Below, piece after piece: positions 43,441-55,129 of a stretch of 64,000 nucleotides of DNA. Both the position numbers and the translations under genes were made by a program. The stretch covers positions 64,059,897 to 64,123,896 of the forward strand of contig CP136063.1 in NCBI GenBank assembly GCA_032622095.1, in the 5' to 3' direction. Source of the DNA: Siphonodentalium dalli (taxonomy: Eukaryota; Mollusca; Scaphopoda; Gadilida; Siphonodentaliidae). The notes below the pieces were generated by a model that saw only the letters and a program-made list of their open reading frames with translations, searched no databases and had not been told where the DNA came from. How positions within the stretch are numbered: the first letter of the stretch is position 1; each line of letters begins with the position of its first letter.

Positions 43441-44154
43441 TGGTTTCTTAGATCACCTAACTGGGCGAAACTCTTTAGACACATTTCACACTGATATAGT
43501 CTCACCATGTGTGTTGTCTTCAGACACACATTACACCGCACGGTATGGAGTCTCTGCTGCGTGGATCCTCCTGTCTTTCAGATCACTGTGGTTTGGCTGA
43601 AGAAATAGTCACAAATTGTTCAATGGTATATATAAGGTTTCTCTCATCATATGTGTTTTCAGATCACTTGACTCTGTGAAATTCTTAAGACAACACATAA
43701 GTCATGAACATCACACTGATGTTTTTTCTCTCTCCTGTATGGATATTCACATGTGCTTGCGTATTACCAGGGTATATAAGTGAATCGTTTTAGACACAAA
43801 TTACACTGATATGGTTTCTCTCATGTGTGAATCATCATATGTGCTTTCAGAGTATATGAGAACATGAATGTTTTGTTGCACACATCACACTGATATTTTC
43901 GAGCTCCTGTATGCGTCCTTTTGTGTCGAGTCATACTATAGTAAAGTGCGAACGATCTGAAACACACATCACATTTCGAACTGTTTCTCTTCGGTGTGGA
44001 TCAGTATGTGACTTTTCAACTCACCAGCATACGTGAATTTCTTGAGACACACACCACACTGATACAGCTGCTCTCCCGTGTGGATCCTCACATGTATTTT
44101 CATATAAGAGGAATGAGCAAATTTCTTGAGACACACGTCACATTGGCATGGGGT
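43441..44154 (-). pseudogene. decayed downstream zinc-finger array
   Basis: Directly after the stop of the 44155-44898 gene the same frame resumes for two more fingers: CQCDVCLKKFAHSSYMKIHV and YQCGVCLKKFTYAGELKSHI. One extra base near 43975 shifts the frame into CDVCFRSFALYYSMTRHKRT and YQCDVCNKTFMFSYTLKAHM. A TGA then replaces the linker Gly codon near 43828, and the remaining fingers to 43441 are increasingly broken. The first stop is in a linker where TGEKP would be read (TAG in place of a Glu codon). So the ancestral gene had at least 12 fingers, and the tail is no longer translated from this frame. Confidence 0.8.
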
Positions 44155-44898
44155 CTATCTCGTATGGATCAGCATGTGACTTTTCAAGTGACAAGCCTGG
44201 GTAAATTTCTTCAGACACACGTCACACTGATGAGGTTTGTCTAGTTTGTGGATCAGCATATGTCTTTTCAGACCATGGGACTCCGCGAATCTCTTGAGAC
44301 ACACATCACAAGAATGTTGTTTCTCTCCTGTGTGGTTCGTCATGTGGAGTTTCAAATAACTCGACCTTGTGAATTTCTTAGGACATAAATCACACTTATA
44401 TGGTTTCTCCCCTGCATGGATCCTCATGTGGTGTCTCAGAGTATGTGCCTCTGTGAATTTCTTGAGACACACATCGCACTCGTATGGTTTTTCCCCTGTG
44501 TGGGTTCTCATGTGTGTCCTAATATTACTAGACTCTACAAATTCCTTGAGGCACACACCACACTGAAAAGGTTTCTCTCCAGTGTGGGTTGACATGTGGC
44601 TTTTCACAGAATAAAACCACTTGAATTTTTTCAGGCACACCTCACACTGATATGGTGTATTCCCTGTGTGGGTTCTCATGTGTTTTTTCATGCAGCCCAA
44701 ATATCTAAATGTCTTTAGACACACTTTGCACTGATTGATCTTTCCCTTATATTCAGACATACCATTTCTCTTCTGATCGTATTCGTCTGTCGTCTGCTGT
44801 TCCATGTCATGTAACTTCCCTTTGTTCACAAAAGAACCGTCCCCATCAGAAGACATGTTAAAAAGTTCATCTTTTTCAGAATCCATTGTTTTACTCAT
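44155..44898 (-). CDS. C2H2 zinc-finger protein, seven fingers
   Basis: 247 residues from an ATG at 44898. Residues 1-56 are acidic and Ser-rich with no KRAB, BTB or SCAN-like domain visible. Seven C2H2 fingers follow at 28-residue spacing: 57-77, 85-105, 113-133, 141-161, 169-189, 197-217 and 225-245. Each has Cys-x2-Cys-x12-His-x3-His. Linkers are TGEKP-like, except TGNTP after finger 1, AGEKP after 4, TGEKQ after 5 and KLDKP after 6. It is expected to be a nuclear sequence-specific DNA-binding protein. Helix residues differ between fingers, so no target is inferred. The ORF stops right after finger 7 because of a linker stop codon; more fingers lie beyond it. No upstream intron is needed for the visible start, though a 5' untranslated exon is possible. 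Confidence 0.85.
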   Translation of the reverse strand: MSKTMDSEKDELFNMSSDGDGSFVNKGKLHDMEQQTTDEYDQKRNGMSEYKGKINQCKVCLKTFRYLGCMKKHMRTHTGNTPYQCEVCLKKFKWFYSVKSHMSTHTGEKPFQCGVCLKEFVESSNIRTHMRTHTGEKPYECDVCLKKFTEAHTLRHHMRIHAGEKPYKCDLCPKKFTRSSYLKLHMTNHTGEKQHSCDVCLKRFAESHGLKRHMLIHKLDKPHQCDVCLKKFTQACHLKSHMLIHTR

Positions 44899-44924
44899 GC
44901 ACCCACGTTATCACTTTGCTGACT

Positions 44925-45165
44925 TGTTGAAGCACTGAATTCATCCTCTTTCTCCATATCAACATGCTGTACACTTGGGGGGCCATTTTTTAAGTGCTGC
45001 ATTCCATTTCTTTGTCCATATCAACACGTTACATGTCCATGTTGTTAACTAGGGTGGCCACTTTTTGTTGAACCGCTGTTGAATTCCATGTATTTGTCCA
45101 TATCAACACTTTGCTTTCTGTTGAGCACTAAATGCCATAGCTTTGTCCACATCAACACATTGCTT
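44925..45165. repeat. ~60-bp degenerate tandem repeats upstream of the zinc-finger gene
   Basis: Four diverged units share GAATTCCATnnnTTTGTCCAT followed by ATCAACA. They are spaced 55-65 bp and lie just upstream of the ATG on the gene's 5' side. They could be in the 5' untranslated region or promoter. Confidence 0.65.
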
Positions 45166-45214
45166 CTGAGACCTGGATTAGTGTAAATAATATTAAATAA
45201 ACAATATTAAAATA

Positions 45215-45440
45215 TTAACCCTTTGAGTGCCAGGGGCCGATCTCATCGGCCATAAACCTACACAATAAGTCTGTTAAAGAATAAATTATTAAAATTGTAA
45301 AAAAAATAAATAATTGTTTGGCCAATGCATTCTCTTATATATGCGAGGCGACCTATGGTCGACTCGCATATATAAGAGAATGCATTGGCACAGGGTATAT
45401 GGGTTGATACAAAAATCGGACCTGGCACTCAAAGGGTTAA
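45215..45440. mobile_element. TTAA MITE, family A (copy A5)
   Basis: Complete copy: TTAACCCTTTGAGTGCCAGG to CCTGGCACTCAAAGGGTTAA, with a perfect hairpin at 45322-45388. Confidence 0.9.
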
Positions 45441-45591
45441 ACAAGAACATGCCATCAAAATAGTATAACAATCAGATACGTCAGATGCCATGGAAAGGGG
45501 CCATCACAATTGCTGTAAAACGGTTAACGTCAATCAGAAAGTAGGCTACGGAAATCATAATTCAGAACACGTTCAAGGTTTCATTAATCAC

Positions 45592-46116
45592 TTAAAGATG
45601 GATTATCTCTTTAAATAACAAATTTTAATAGTTGCGTGGGTATCAAATTATAAATATGTACTGAAGACCCCTGTCCGGAAAAGCTTCTATCAATTAATAT
45701 TGATTTTATTTCAAATATTTAATTGGGACCGTTTATGTGTCTAATATTTTTCGAACAGACCATTCGGATGATACCATATTGCGATATAGAGCACTGGGCT
45801 GTTCGTATGGCACCGAAAGTCAAATGTCCCAGATTGATTGTTCTTATTGTTTTGTTCAATAGTTATAAGCGATAATGAGTATAATTAATGTTTATTTGTG
45901 ACAAAATTGTACAATAAAATTTCTGGTCTCTGTTAACAGTAACCACTATTGCTCATTATCTAAACAAGTACACCTTTTTAGACTAGAAAATATTCGAAAT
46001 AAAATTAATATTAATCGATAGAAGCATTTCTGGACAGGAGTCTTCGATTCAGATCTAATATTTTATACCCCGGTAACTGTATAAAACATGTTTACAAAGA
46101 GATAGTCCACCTTTAA
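45592..46116. mobile_element. TTAA MITE, family D (copy D2)
   Basis: 525 bp from TTAAAGATGGATTATCTCTT to GAGATAGTCCACCTTTAA, in the orientation opposite to 48577-49104. Internal landmarks include TCGAATATTTTC-like AT-rich arms and GACCATTCGGATGATACCAT. No ORF. Confidence 0.85.
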
Positions 46117-46181
46117 AAATCCCCAATCAGGTTACAATGTAAACACACCCAAAAAAACAACTATGACGATAAAGCAAACTG

Positions 46182-46658
46182 TTAAAGGTACTCAACCCGT
46201 AAAGAGGGTCCCCATCTCAACAGATTCCAACAACAACAATCCGATCAGAGGGTCCTATATTACTATTTCTTTGGCTTTGGGGGTAAAAAATATTTGATTC
46301 GAGTCGAGGAACCCATCAAACAAAGCTCAGAGTTATTAGATATTGATTTTTCAAATTTGTTATGTTCTCGAGATGAGTACCAATAACTGCCGTAATCTGC
46401 TCTGGATGTGTACTCCAAATCTATTCAAACAGACACGGATGAATAACTCTAAAATCAAGTGGTAATTTTAAGGCAATTTTGACTGAGTTCTGGGCCAGAT
46501 AGTATTCCCGATAATGAAAAATAATAGATTTCTAAAATCGATATCTAACAAATCTGAGCTTTGATGGGTGACTTCCTCGACTCGAATCAAATATTTTTGA
46601 CCCCCGAAGCCATTGAAATAGTAATTGAGAGGAGTTTTATCGGGTTGAGTACCTTTAA
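46182..46658. mobile_element. TTAA MITE, family C (copy C2)
   Basis: TTAAAGGTACTCAACCCGTA at the left and CGGGTTGAGTACCTTTAA at the right. The interior matches 20135-20588 with added sequence near the left end (GATTCCAACAACAAC). Confidence 0.85.
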
Positions 46659-46866
46659 GCGATGATTACCAGTAACTTCTTCTGGGTGAAACCCACATAT
46701 GAGATTAACAGTCAGGCACATCCTGTATTAAGCTATTATAGTTATATTAAATATATTCAGCTATTATAGTTTAATTTGACAGTGCTAAATCCACAATTTC
46801 ATTGTTTTGAAGGAAACTTTGGGATTGCGCATGTCAGTGCACAGTAAAATTGCACTCTTAACAACA

Positions 46867-47308
46867 TTAACCCTTTGGCCCTGTGCCAATGCATTCTCTT
46901 ATATATGCGAGTCGACCATAGGTTGCCTCGCATATATAAGAGAATGCATTGGCCTAACAATTTTTTACAATTTTAATAATTTTTTCTTGTATTCTTTAAC
47001 AATGTTTATAATTTCACCCATACAGAGCCCCAGACAAACATGAGCAGACGACACTCTTCTATATGCTGCTATATATGTGTGGGGCTCCCTGCAGGGTAAT
47101 GGATGTTTATTATTTTATGTCCTAAAAATTGTAAGAAACATTTATTTAAAAAAAATGATAAAAAATTGTTAGGCCAATGCATTCTCTAATATATGCGAGG
47201 CGACCTATGGTCGACTCGCATATATAAGAGAATGCATTGGCACATGGTATTTAGGCTGTTGAAGCTTTATTTGGGCTGTTTTGGCCGGTTTGTTGGGTAA
47301 AGGGTTAA
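46867..47308. mobile_element. TTAA MITE, family A/A' composite with two hairpins
   Basis: The left end TTAACCCTTTGGCCCTGTGC is shortened; the right end is of A' type (GTTTGTTGGGTAAAGGGTTAA). Two hairpin cores in opposite orientation lie at 46886-46952 and 47174-47240. Between them are about 220 bp including a second fold-back (CTATATGCTGCTATATATG). Confidence 0.8.
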
Positions 47309-48576
47309 ATGAACAGTCTCCAGATAAAATGTGTTGTGTAACCTTTCTGCCAGCTTATTTACTTGAATAATGCCGCATGTATGCCTTTCTAGATGACATT
47401 ATAACATGCAACACTATCGCTCTTTCAGCGCAATATTTACGCCAATCGATGGTAATTGGCTGAACAATTATGGGAGGCTGTTTTCATATTTATTAAATAC
47501 AGTGTACTTGGACTTAAGCGCAACTATTTGTACATAAATGAATTCAATTGGGCTTATTCTCAATAAAATTCATTTAACATCATGTGGGCAGCAATTGTGC
47601 TTAAGCACAATTAAAACTCTGTCATTTCAATTGCGCTTAAGTGCAACTGAATTGGACTGAAGCGCAATTATTGATAATCATGAACGAAACCCCTTAATTC
47701 TTATTGAATAGTCTACAGAATGACTATCCAGCCAAACCGGATTATGAACCTCATTTGATCTTCGAGGTATGAAAAGTTGTTATGGCTATTGCGCTTTAGT
47801 ACAATTTTTTTTGCAAAGATGTACCTTACTCATGTTTAAATTCGCCATGCTGCACAAGTTCATAACTGACAAAATTATTTTAGAAAAGGTGGTGATTGAT
47901 GAGTGTCAGTTCTTAATCACTCTTCAAGATACAGCTGCTCTTCCCTGTGGATATACGTTTTAAAATAGTCACATCCACTAAAACTGCCATAAACAGAAAG
48001 AATAGTATATAACAGACAGATGTTCTTAAACAAACCATATACATGTATATCCCCGTAGATTGCATGTTATTGTTATGTTTGTCCTCGTGGTTATGTGAAC
48101 ATAATAAAATTGTTCTCGCAAAGGGATGAATATTTTTCAATCTTGTTGGTAGTTTCTCCTAACTTATATATGGTATTACATATACCAAATAAGGAATATT
48201 ATGATGAATCCTATTGTAAGTTATAAGCGCACCAAGTTTTACAACCGACGTAAAGCGCGTGAATCTAAATAAGGAAATGGTGCAATATTGTGACTCATCT
48301 TATAAACAATCCACTGTGTCTTTTTACCTGTTTTTTCTCAGACACAAAACGTGTTTTGTGAATAATATCGCTTTCATATCTTCATTATGTTATACTATTA
48401 GTATATTTTTGAGGAAATAATTTGATAATGTTATTTCTAGATTATAACCTACAACAAAGGCCGCCCGTCCCTTTAAGATATGTGTGTGTAGTATAGGCAT
48501 TTACATCGAGTAGAACATGACTGCATTATAATTTTGTTGTGAATATGTGTGTATGATCCAAATATTTTTCTGATAT
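47309..48576. other. mixed repeats, no secure gene
   Basis: AATTGCGCTTAAG-type words occur at about 47510, 47600, 47640 and 47660 in both orientations. A decayed family E segment (ACTGCCATAAACAGAAAGAA) lies at about 47946-48130. ORFs here coincide with these. Confidence 0.45.
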
Positions 48577-49104
48577 TTAAAGGTGGATTATCTCTTTGTA
48601 AACATGTATTATAGTTACCGGGGTATAAAATATTAGAATTGAATCGAAGACTCATGTCCGGAAATGCTTCTATCGATTAATATTAATTTTATTTCGAATA
48701 TTTTCTGGTCTAAAAAGGTGTGTTTGTTCAGCTAACGAACAATAGTGGTTACTGTTAACAGAGACCAGAAATTATATTGTGCAATTTTGTCACAAATAAA
48801 CGTTAATTATACCCATTATTGCTTATATCTGTGGAACAAAACAATACAAAACAACCAATCTGTGACATTTGACATTCGTTGCGTAGCCGTATGAACAGCC
48901 CAGGGCTCTATATCGCAATACGGTCTCATCCGAATGGTCGGTTCTAAAAATAGTAACATAAACGGGCCCGATTTAATATTCGAAATAAAATCAATATTAA
49001 TTGATTAGAAGCTTTTCCGGACATAGGTCTTCAGTTCATATCTATTATTTTATACCCACGCAACTATTTAAAATTTGTTATTTAAAGAGATAATCCATCT
49101 TTAA
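48577..49104. mobile_element. TTAA MITE, family D (copy D1)
   Basis: 528 bp, TTAAAGGTGGATTATCTCTT to AAGAGATAATCCATCTTTAA, with TTAA at both ends. The inner arms also pair (AATATTCGAAATAAAAT/ATTTTATTTCGAATATT). Copies: 45592, 42660, and fragments at 17639 and 49937. Confidence 0.9.
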
Positions 49105-49547
49105 GCAAATATGTGGTTCATTGAATTGAGCTCAAAAGTAAAACCAAAACCGAGTAGGCTGCTAACTTCCAAAAAAAATGGTCGCTTGTATTTTTAATAG
49201 TTGCGTTCACATAAATAACTCAAGACTGTTATATGACCACGGCGCCACTCTATGTAGGGTTGTGGGTATGGAGACGTGCTTTCATGCATTTTCACTCTGA
49301 AATATGCGTATTTTTGCAAGCAGTGAAAACTAGAAAACTACAATTATTTATCGCTGTATATGCTTGAAATGGTATTGAAATTGGTTGTCCGAATATGAAT
49401 GTAATAACCCTCTTAATTTCCCACACGGTTTGGTATAAATTCAGGAGTCGTACTATTTTTCACTCAGTTTTAAATTTGCGCACCATGAGTGCTAAAAAGA
49501 TAGTACTGCACTAAGTTTAATACGAGTCATGTAAGTAATTGCGCTTA
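49105..49547. other. no gene seen
   Basis: AT-rich; nothing recognised. Confidence 0.35.
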
Positions 49548-49862
49548 AAGGGGGACTGTACACTAAATCCGGCCATTTATGGGACCATCTCCTTTTATAC
49601 TCAACAGAATTATTATATGCAACAAATAAATGAATTTGAGCCATGGGTGAGTGCAAAATACACTCATTTACCTTATGAACAATAATTATAATGAAAATTA
49701 ATTTATGACTCCAGCCATTTATTCATTTTCATTATAATTCCCATGTTGTTTGCATTGTTCATAGAGCACACAAGTGCATTTTGCACTAATCCATGGCTCA
49801 AATTCATTCATTTGTTGCATATATTCTGTTGAGTATGAAAGGAGATGGTCCCATAAATGATA
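49548..49862. mobile_element. fold-back element with family B-like left end
   Basis: TTAAAGGGGGACTGTACAC opens it. Arms of about 120 bp pair (GGGACCATCTCCTTTTATAC with its complement near 49840; GAATTTGAGCCATGG with CCATGGCTCAAATTC). It lies between AATTGCGC and AAGTCCAATT, the AATTGCGCTTAAG-type word seen in 47510-47660. Confidence 0.8.
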
Positions 49863-49936
49863 GCGCTCAAGTCCAATTATTTCAATTAATTAATGTGAAA
49901 ATGGCCTCCCTTAGACGATTACGTGCCATCAAGATT

Positions 49937-50080
49937 AAAGTTGGATTATCTCTTCATTTGAAATAGTTTCGTGAATTGAAGACCCATGTCCGGAAACGCT
50001 TCTATCTATTAATATTGATTTTATTTTGAATATTTTATTATAAAATGAGATGATTAAATGGGATACTTTATTGTTCTATT
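49937..50080. mobile_element. family D fragment
   Basis: ATTAAAGTTGGATTATCTCT then GAAGACCCATGTCCGGAAA and TCTATTAATATTGATTTTAT as in 48577; both distal parts are missing. Confidence 0.7.
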
Positions 50081-50096
50081 AGGGAAGTCCGTAACC

Positions 50097-50620
50097 GAAA
50101 ATTGTCCAGGTATGTTGTCATGGGTGCAGTACGCTGTCTAATCGGGCACGGACATTAATGGCTGACCCTTGTGCACGTTAAAGAACGCTACTGGAGTCAT
50201 CATAGGGTTACAAAGTTACTTGGCTGTGGTAGCACCTGGACCAGTGCGTCCACAACCAGAACTGGACCTGCACTGTAATATCTACAGATACAGACAGATA
50301 CATGTATAATATGCTTATTGTTCTATTTTTAGAATAGATTAATTTTGTTATTACTATTACATAGTTATCTGTATCTGTAGACATTACAGTGCAGGAACCA
50401 ATTCTGGTTGTAGACGCACTGGTCCAGGTGCTATCACGGCCGAGTAACTTTATAACCATGTGGTGACTCCTTTAGTGTTCTTTAATGTGCACACACCGAG
50501 GCATGTACTAGTACACAGGTCAGCCATTAATGTCCACACCCGATTGGACAGAGTACTGCACTCACGACAACATACTAGTACCTGGGCAAGTGTTGTCATG
50601 GGGGAAGTCGGCATTTTGCA
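50097..50620. mobile_element. large fold-back, ~230-bp arms
   Basis: The left arm (CCAGGTATGTTGTCATGGGT; GCACCTGGACCAGTGCGTCC; CTGTAATATCTACAGATACA) is mirrored on the right (TGTATCTGTAGACATTACAG; GACGCACTGGTCCAGGTGC; TTGTCATGGGGGAAGTC) around an AT-rich centre near 50325. Arms are perhaps 85% identical. The 83- and 75-codon ORFs in it are arm shadows. Confidence 0.8.
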
Positions 50621-50789
50621 GTCGGATCTTTATTCAGTGATCTCGAATGAGACTTTCAGTTATAACCACAGGCCTTCCAAGCAGTGATGGGGTCTTAATA
50701 AATAGAAATTTAATACATCTATTCTCTATAACTTAGTATAAGAAAGAGAGTCCATATATTAAGGTAAGTGGACTAATTACTTCAAAAAT

Positions 50790-50993
50790 ATACAATACTA
50801 GCAGGTGACCCGACTTCGTCTGGGCTTTGACCTTGAATTGACAATTTTGAAGGTCAAGGTCAGGTCGGAGTCACTATTTGACCCATCCAAAACACTCCCC
50901 GGACAAAATTACCCGTAGGTATCAAATTTCGTCGAAATCCGTCCCGCAGTTTTCCCGGACATAGCTAACAGACAAACAAACGGACAGAAGTCC
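50790..50993 (+). repeat. interspersed repeat tail (ACTAGCAGGTGACCCGACTT)
   Basis: ACTAGCAGGTGACCCGACTTCGTC...TTTCGTCGAAATCCGTCCCG...ACAGACAAACAAACGGACAG and a TATATATTAGAT end. This layout is common to invertebrate SINE or RTE-type 3' tails. No coding part is attached. Confidence 0.5.
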
Positions 50994-52092
50994 CAAAATA
51001 TATATTAGATCATTTGTGGGTACCCGTTTCAAGGTGAAGGTCACCTCGGGCAGAAAAACTGACCCAATGGAAATCTCTCCCATTCCCAGGAACCCCTAAG
51101 TACAAACACATATATAAGAATCACACAACACGCTCATGTCCGGACCCATACACGCTCTTTATCAACGACACTGCGGAAACGAACGCTCTTTAACTATCAC
51201 GCAATTAACCCATGAATTCCCATAGCAAAATCCAGTAACATCAAAAAGTGTTTATCAAGATATAATTTTAGAGATGACTACCTGAGGGGATCATAATGGC
51301 ACTTTTGTTGAATTTGAGTACAGATTCATATTATTAGTTCGGATGTTCTGCTTTTGATTGAAGAATTACATGTAGCTTATAATAATAATATTTTCAACAT
51401 ACGAGATATATTTTTTTTCCTGGTTTTCCTAGTGATCATCCAAGCTGAAACTGTTGCAATCGGTTGTTGGTTGGAATTAAAAGGTATGTTTTATTAAATT
51501 CAGGGGTAAGATTTGTAGCAGCAGAAATAACAGTGGTCAACAATGGAAACACATAGAGGTAAAAACACTAATATATTTCGTTTGGCGACCGCACTGGAAC
51601 TATATTTTCCCCATATTCCGAGTTTCATAACCCCAAGTGACATATCGAATGCACCACAAGAGTTGACGGAAACAATATTATTTGATCAAGTAAAGACTCA
51701 TTTTTCATAGTTTTATCGACACGGTTCACCATTTTTATTAGGTACCAGTACCTGACGTTAGTACGTAAACCTGGTGTTAATTATCAGAGCAGTTTAGCTG
51801 TTTGAATAGTTGGGTCCAGCAACTAAGTACCATGTCTGAAATGAGGATTACACTGTAAAAGAGTGGTCCAACATTATCAGGTTTGCATTTTAATTTGCTA
51901 AAATACTCAAGAAGTTTTTGAGTAAGCCATTTGTCGATGTTCAACATGCCTTCTCGCAGCTATCCATTATTTCTTATTTTTAGTATGTTGACAAGTGTAC
52001 TTTTCCACAGGGGCTTGTCAGAATGATAGTAAATAAAAAATATAAGAGATATTTAGATATATATAGATATATAAGTAATAAATAAAGAATAG
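50994..52092. other. no gene seen
   Basis: Mixed AT-rich sequence. GAACGCTCTTTA at about 51182 recalls family E internal sequence but without its flanks. Confidence 0.35.
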
Positions 52093-52955
52093 GGTTACAA
52101 CTAGGGGATTAGCGATTTACGTCATTTTTGTTTGTTTTTTAGTATCACGAAATTTAGAAATGTGAAAAAACGTTCCGCCTGTGGCACTCTCCATATTCAT
52201 TGCTATTATGACTGTTATACATCAACGTGACCGCTGTGATTTTACATTTAGCATGACATTGGCAATATCAACTTATTTTCTCTTTATATCACCGCAACGC
52301 CAGATTTCATTTTCGAACCGTCCGTTGATTTCATGGACACGCGACCATGGACATCCGTTGTAATTAGTTGGCGGTGTCGGGCAAAAATGTACACATATCA
52401 TATAAGGGCCGAGGAATCTCATCATGCTGTCCGAATATTTCCCGGACATGTTAATGGGAGATCTGATGCATGCATCGTCTTTTCTTGTGTTTTATTGGCA
52501 GATGGTACACAATTATCTTCATGATTTAAGAATTAATAAAACGAGTCGTTCGGAAATTAATTAATTTGTAAAACAACACTGTTATATCGGGATGAGAAAA
52601 TGAGCAACAGTGTCACTAACATATCCAAGATTTAGGTTGAAATATTTGGACCATTGCTGCAAACGACTTCGGTCAAGAGCGGTTACAGTTTTACTGGTCA
52701 CCGAGGGCAGCCAACGCTTCGAAAATGAAACTTGCTGTTGCGGAGATATAAAGAGAAAATAGGTGATGTAGTTAATGCGAAGTTAAATTTCAGCCACATG
52801 CGGTCATATTGATGTATAATAGTCATAATACCAATTTGTCCGAAGATCGCTACAATCAATAACGTTTTGGCTTTCCGACATGTATTTTCGAGGCAAAAAA
52901 TTTATAAATAAACATTTGTAGGTCAAATCACTAATCCCCTAGTTTCAATCCTATA
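52093..52955. mobile_element. 860-bp fold-back element
   Basis: TAGGGTTACAACTAGGGGAT at the left and ATCCCCTAGTTTCAATCCTA at the right. Inner arms also pair (ATTTTCTCTTTATATCACCG with CGGAGATATAAAGAGAAAAT; CAACGTGACCGCTGTG region with its partner). TA lies at each end. The ORFs at 52181-52524 are arm shadows. Confidence 0.8.
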
Positions 52956-55129
52956 CTTTTATTACAATTTATTCACAACCCAAAAGGGTTGTTTTACGGT
53001 GTTGCGTATGTGACGTCAGTAATTTCTATACCCCATCAACATGAAAAAATTGTTTTTACATCCAGGCGATTCAGACCTATGGGCCCTATGGTGGCCGCCA
53101 TGTTGGAATAGAATTGACAAATTATTAAAACGAATTTATTTTTCTTCTTCGATCAGCCTCCCCATAGCAACACTATTAAATTTGAAACACAAAATCAACC
53201 TTATTCAAAATTAAATGCTTAATGTGGATTTAGCTGACACGGGCGCATAGCATTCGGCAAACCTCGCCAGATTCCGTACCGTTAAAGTTTGAATATTACG
53301 TCACCTGGCAGGCCATAGCAACGTTGGAAATGATGACGTAATTTCTTTACAAAATGGTGGCGCTCTCTTATTTGCGAAATTTGAAATTGAATTGCTTGTT
53401 ATTGTTATCGCTCGTATTTTAAATGTACAACGGTATCACAGCACGTAAGCGTTAAGAACAAACGATAATTAAAGCACAAGCGAAGATAGCACAACTGGAA
53501 TGACTTTAGAGTCAAAGCAGTCAAAAGAAGAAGAAGAACAACAACACTACTAGTACACTTGTTTTGAACTTGGAATGGAAGTTTAAAAGTGAAAATCAGT
53601 CATTCGGAAAGAAACTCAATGACGAATCTGTGACTGACAAAAATATGAAAATGAAGGTCACTGGGGTGAAATGTGGACTGGTCTGTGCAGACTGATCACC
53701 ACGGCGATTTGACTTGTTCTGTTATTGTTCAATTTTAAGTCTGTTTTCACCTGGACTGGTTAGACTTAGACTTAAACTTAGACTTAGAGTTGCAACTGCA
53801 AGCAGCAAATTGTTCAGTCTACTAACTAACTACTTCTCTAAATAGTAAATTTAATTGTTAATATATCAAACACTGTCAGGTCAAGCCTCAACTTGGGTCA
53901 AGGAAATCAGAAAATGGACATTTTAGAGCTGACTGATTTACTCATTTACTCAGTATAGTCTATAGACAGTATAGTTCAGTCATGAACCGTTGAACGTAGC
54001 ACGTAGCTGGAACTTGTGGAAGCAGTATCCAGTGAAAGCGGTCATGTGGCCTTCTAATCTAATAATATTAGGATTGTATTAGTCAATTTAGTAATTACAG
54101 ATTAGTAAATTTAGTTATCAACGACTTCAGGCTCAGCCTCACTCACTCACTGTGAATGTGACTCAGGTCAAAATTCAATTCTAGCCATCTACAGAGCAGT
54201 AAACACACAGATGTAACAAACATGTAAAGCCCAGTGAATTGGTGACTAACAAAGTGAGTCGTTTATCTTCTTGTTGAGTGAAGGAAAAGAAGAACATCTC
54301 CCAATCCCACTTGGTCTCGGCACACTGCAGAGTTCATGCAGTGACTGGTGAGAGGATATGCTTCTGGGCCAACCTTCCATCTGTGTGTATGAATTCTGTT
54401 TCATGTGATGGACACATCAAGTTAAATATAATAATTATAATGCATGGTGATTAGTTTTAGCATTCTCACATATTAAATAATTCATGATTTTAACACTGTG
54501 TTCTCGATTTAAACCTTAAGCATTAAGCGGGAGCTTGACCAGCATGGCTAGCATATATATTAACGAGTGGCTATTTGTGGAAAAATTATTAAATATAGCC
54601 CTGCGTACTTGCCATTGTCGACTTGACACATTGGGATTGGAATAATATGTATGCTAAATATAATAATTCCAGGCCAACTTAGTTGAACTGTCACGACCTT
54701 CTTGTTATACATGTACATGACTAATGAGGCAATCGTATAAATGTTTAATCTAGTAGCATTTTCTCAGACCATGCCATGAATATCTATGTATCTATGCCCA
54801 TCAAGAATGATATATTCCACCAGTACAAAGTTTTTGCTGTTGCGATAGGGAAGTAACTAGTACAGTTAATAAATTATGAAGTACCTTTCATTAATAATGT
54901 GTGTCATAGAATGTGAAGATCCAACTTTGAAATGGCAAGATTTAAATGACTTTGTGGTGGATTTTCCTTTGCGTCCCTCATACTAATGTCATTCCTCCTG
55001 GGCAATTATTAAAATGTTTATATACTATCAGATGCCTAACAATAGTGTCAGCATGTGCCGCATGATTAGTAATTTCAGATAAAATTCTCAACGATCATTA
55101 AGTTTTTTCGCATAGAGACATATATAGAA
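52956..55129. other. long stretch without a supported gene
   Basis: Includes CATGTTGGAATAG beside GGTGGCCGCC (about 53080-53105; CCGCCAT, a YY1-like word). An AAG/AAC-rich stretch lies at 53520-53545 and a GACTTAGACTTAAACTTAGA stretch at 53765. No exon I can defend. Confidence 0.35.

Noticed and set aside
50208-50687. ORFs on both strands at 50208-50459 and 50460-50687
   Set aside because: They are the two arms of the fold-back at 50097-50620.
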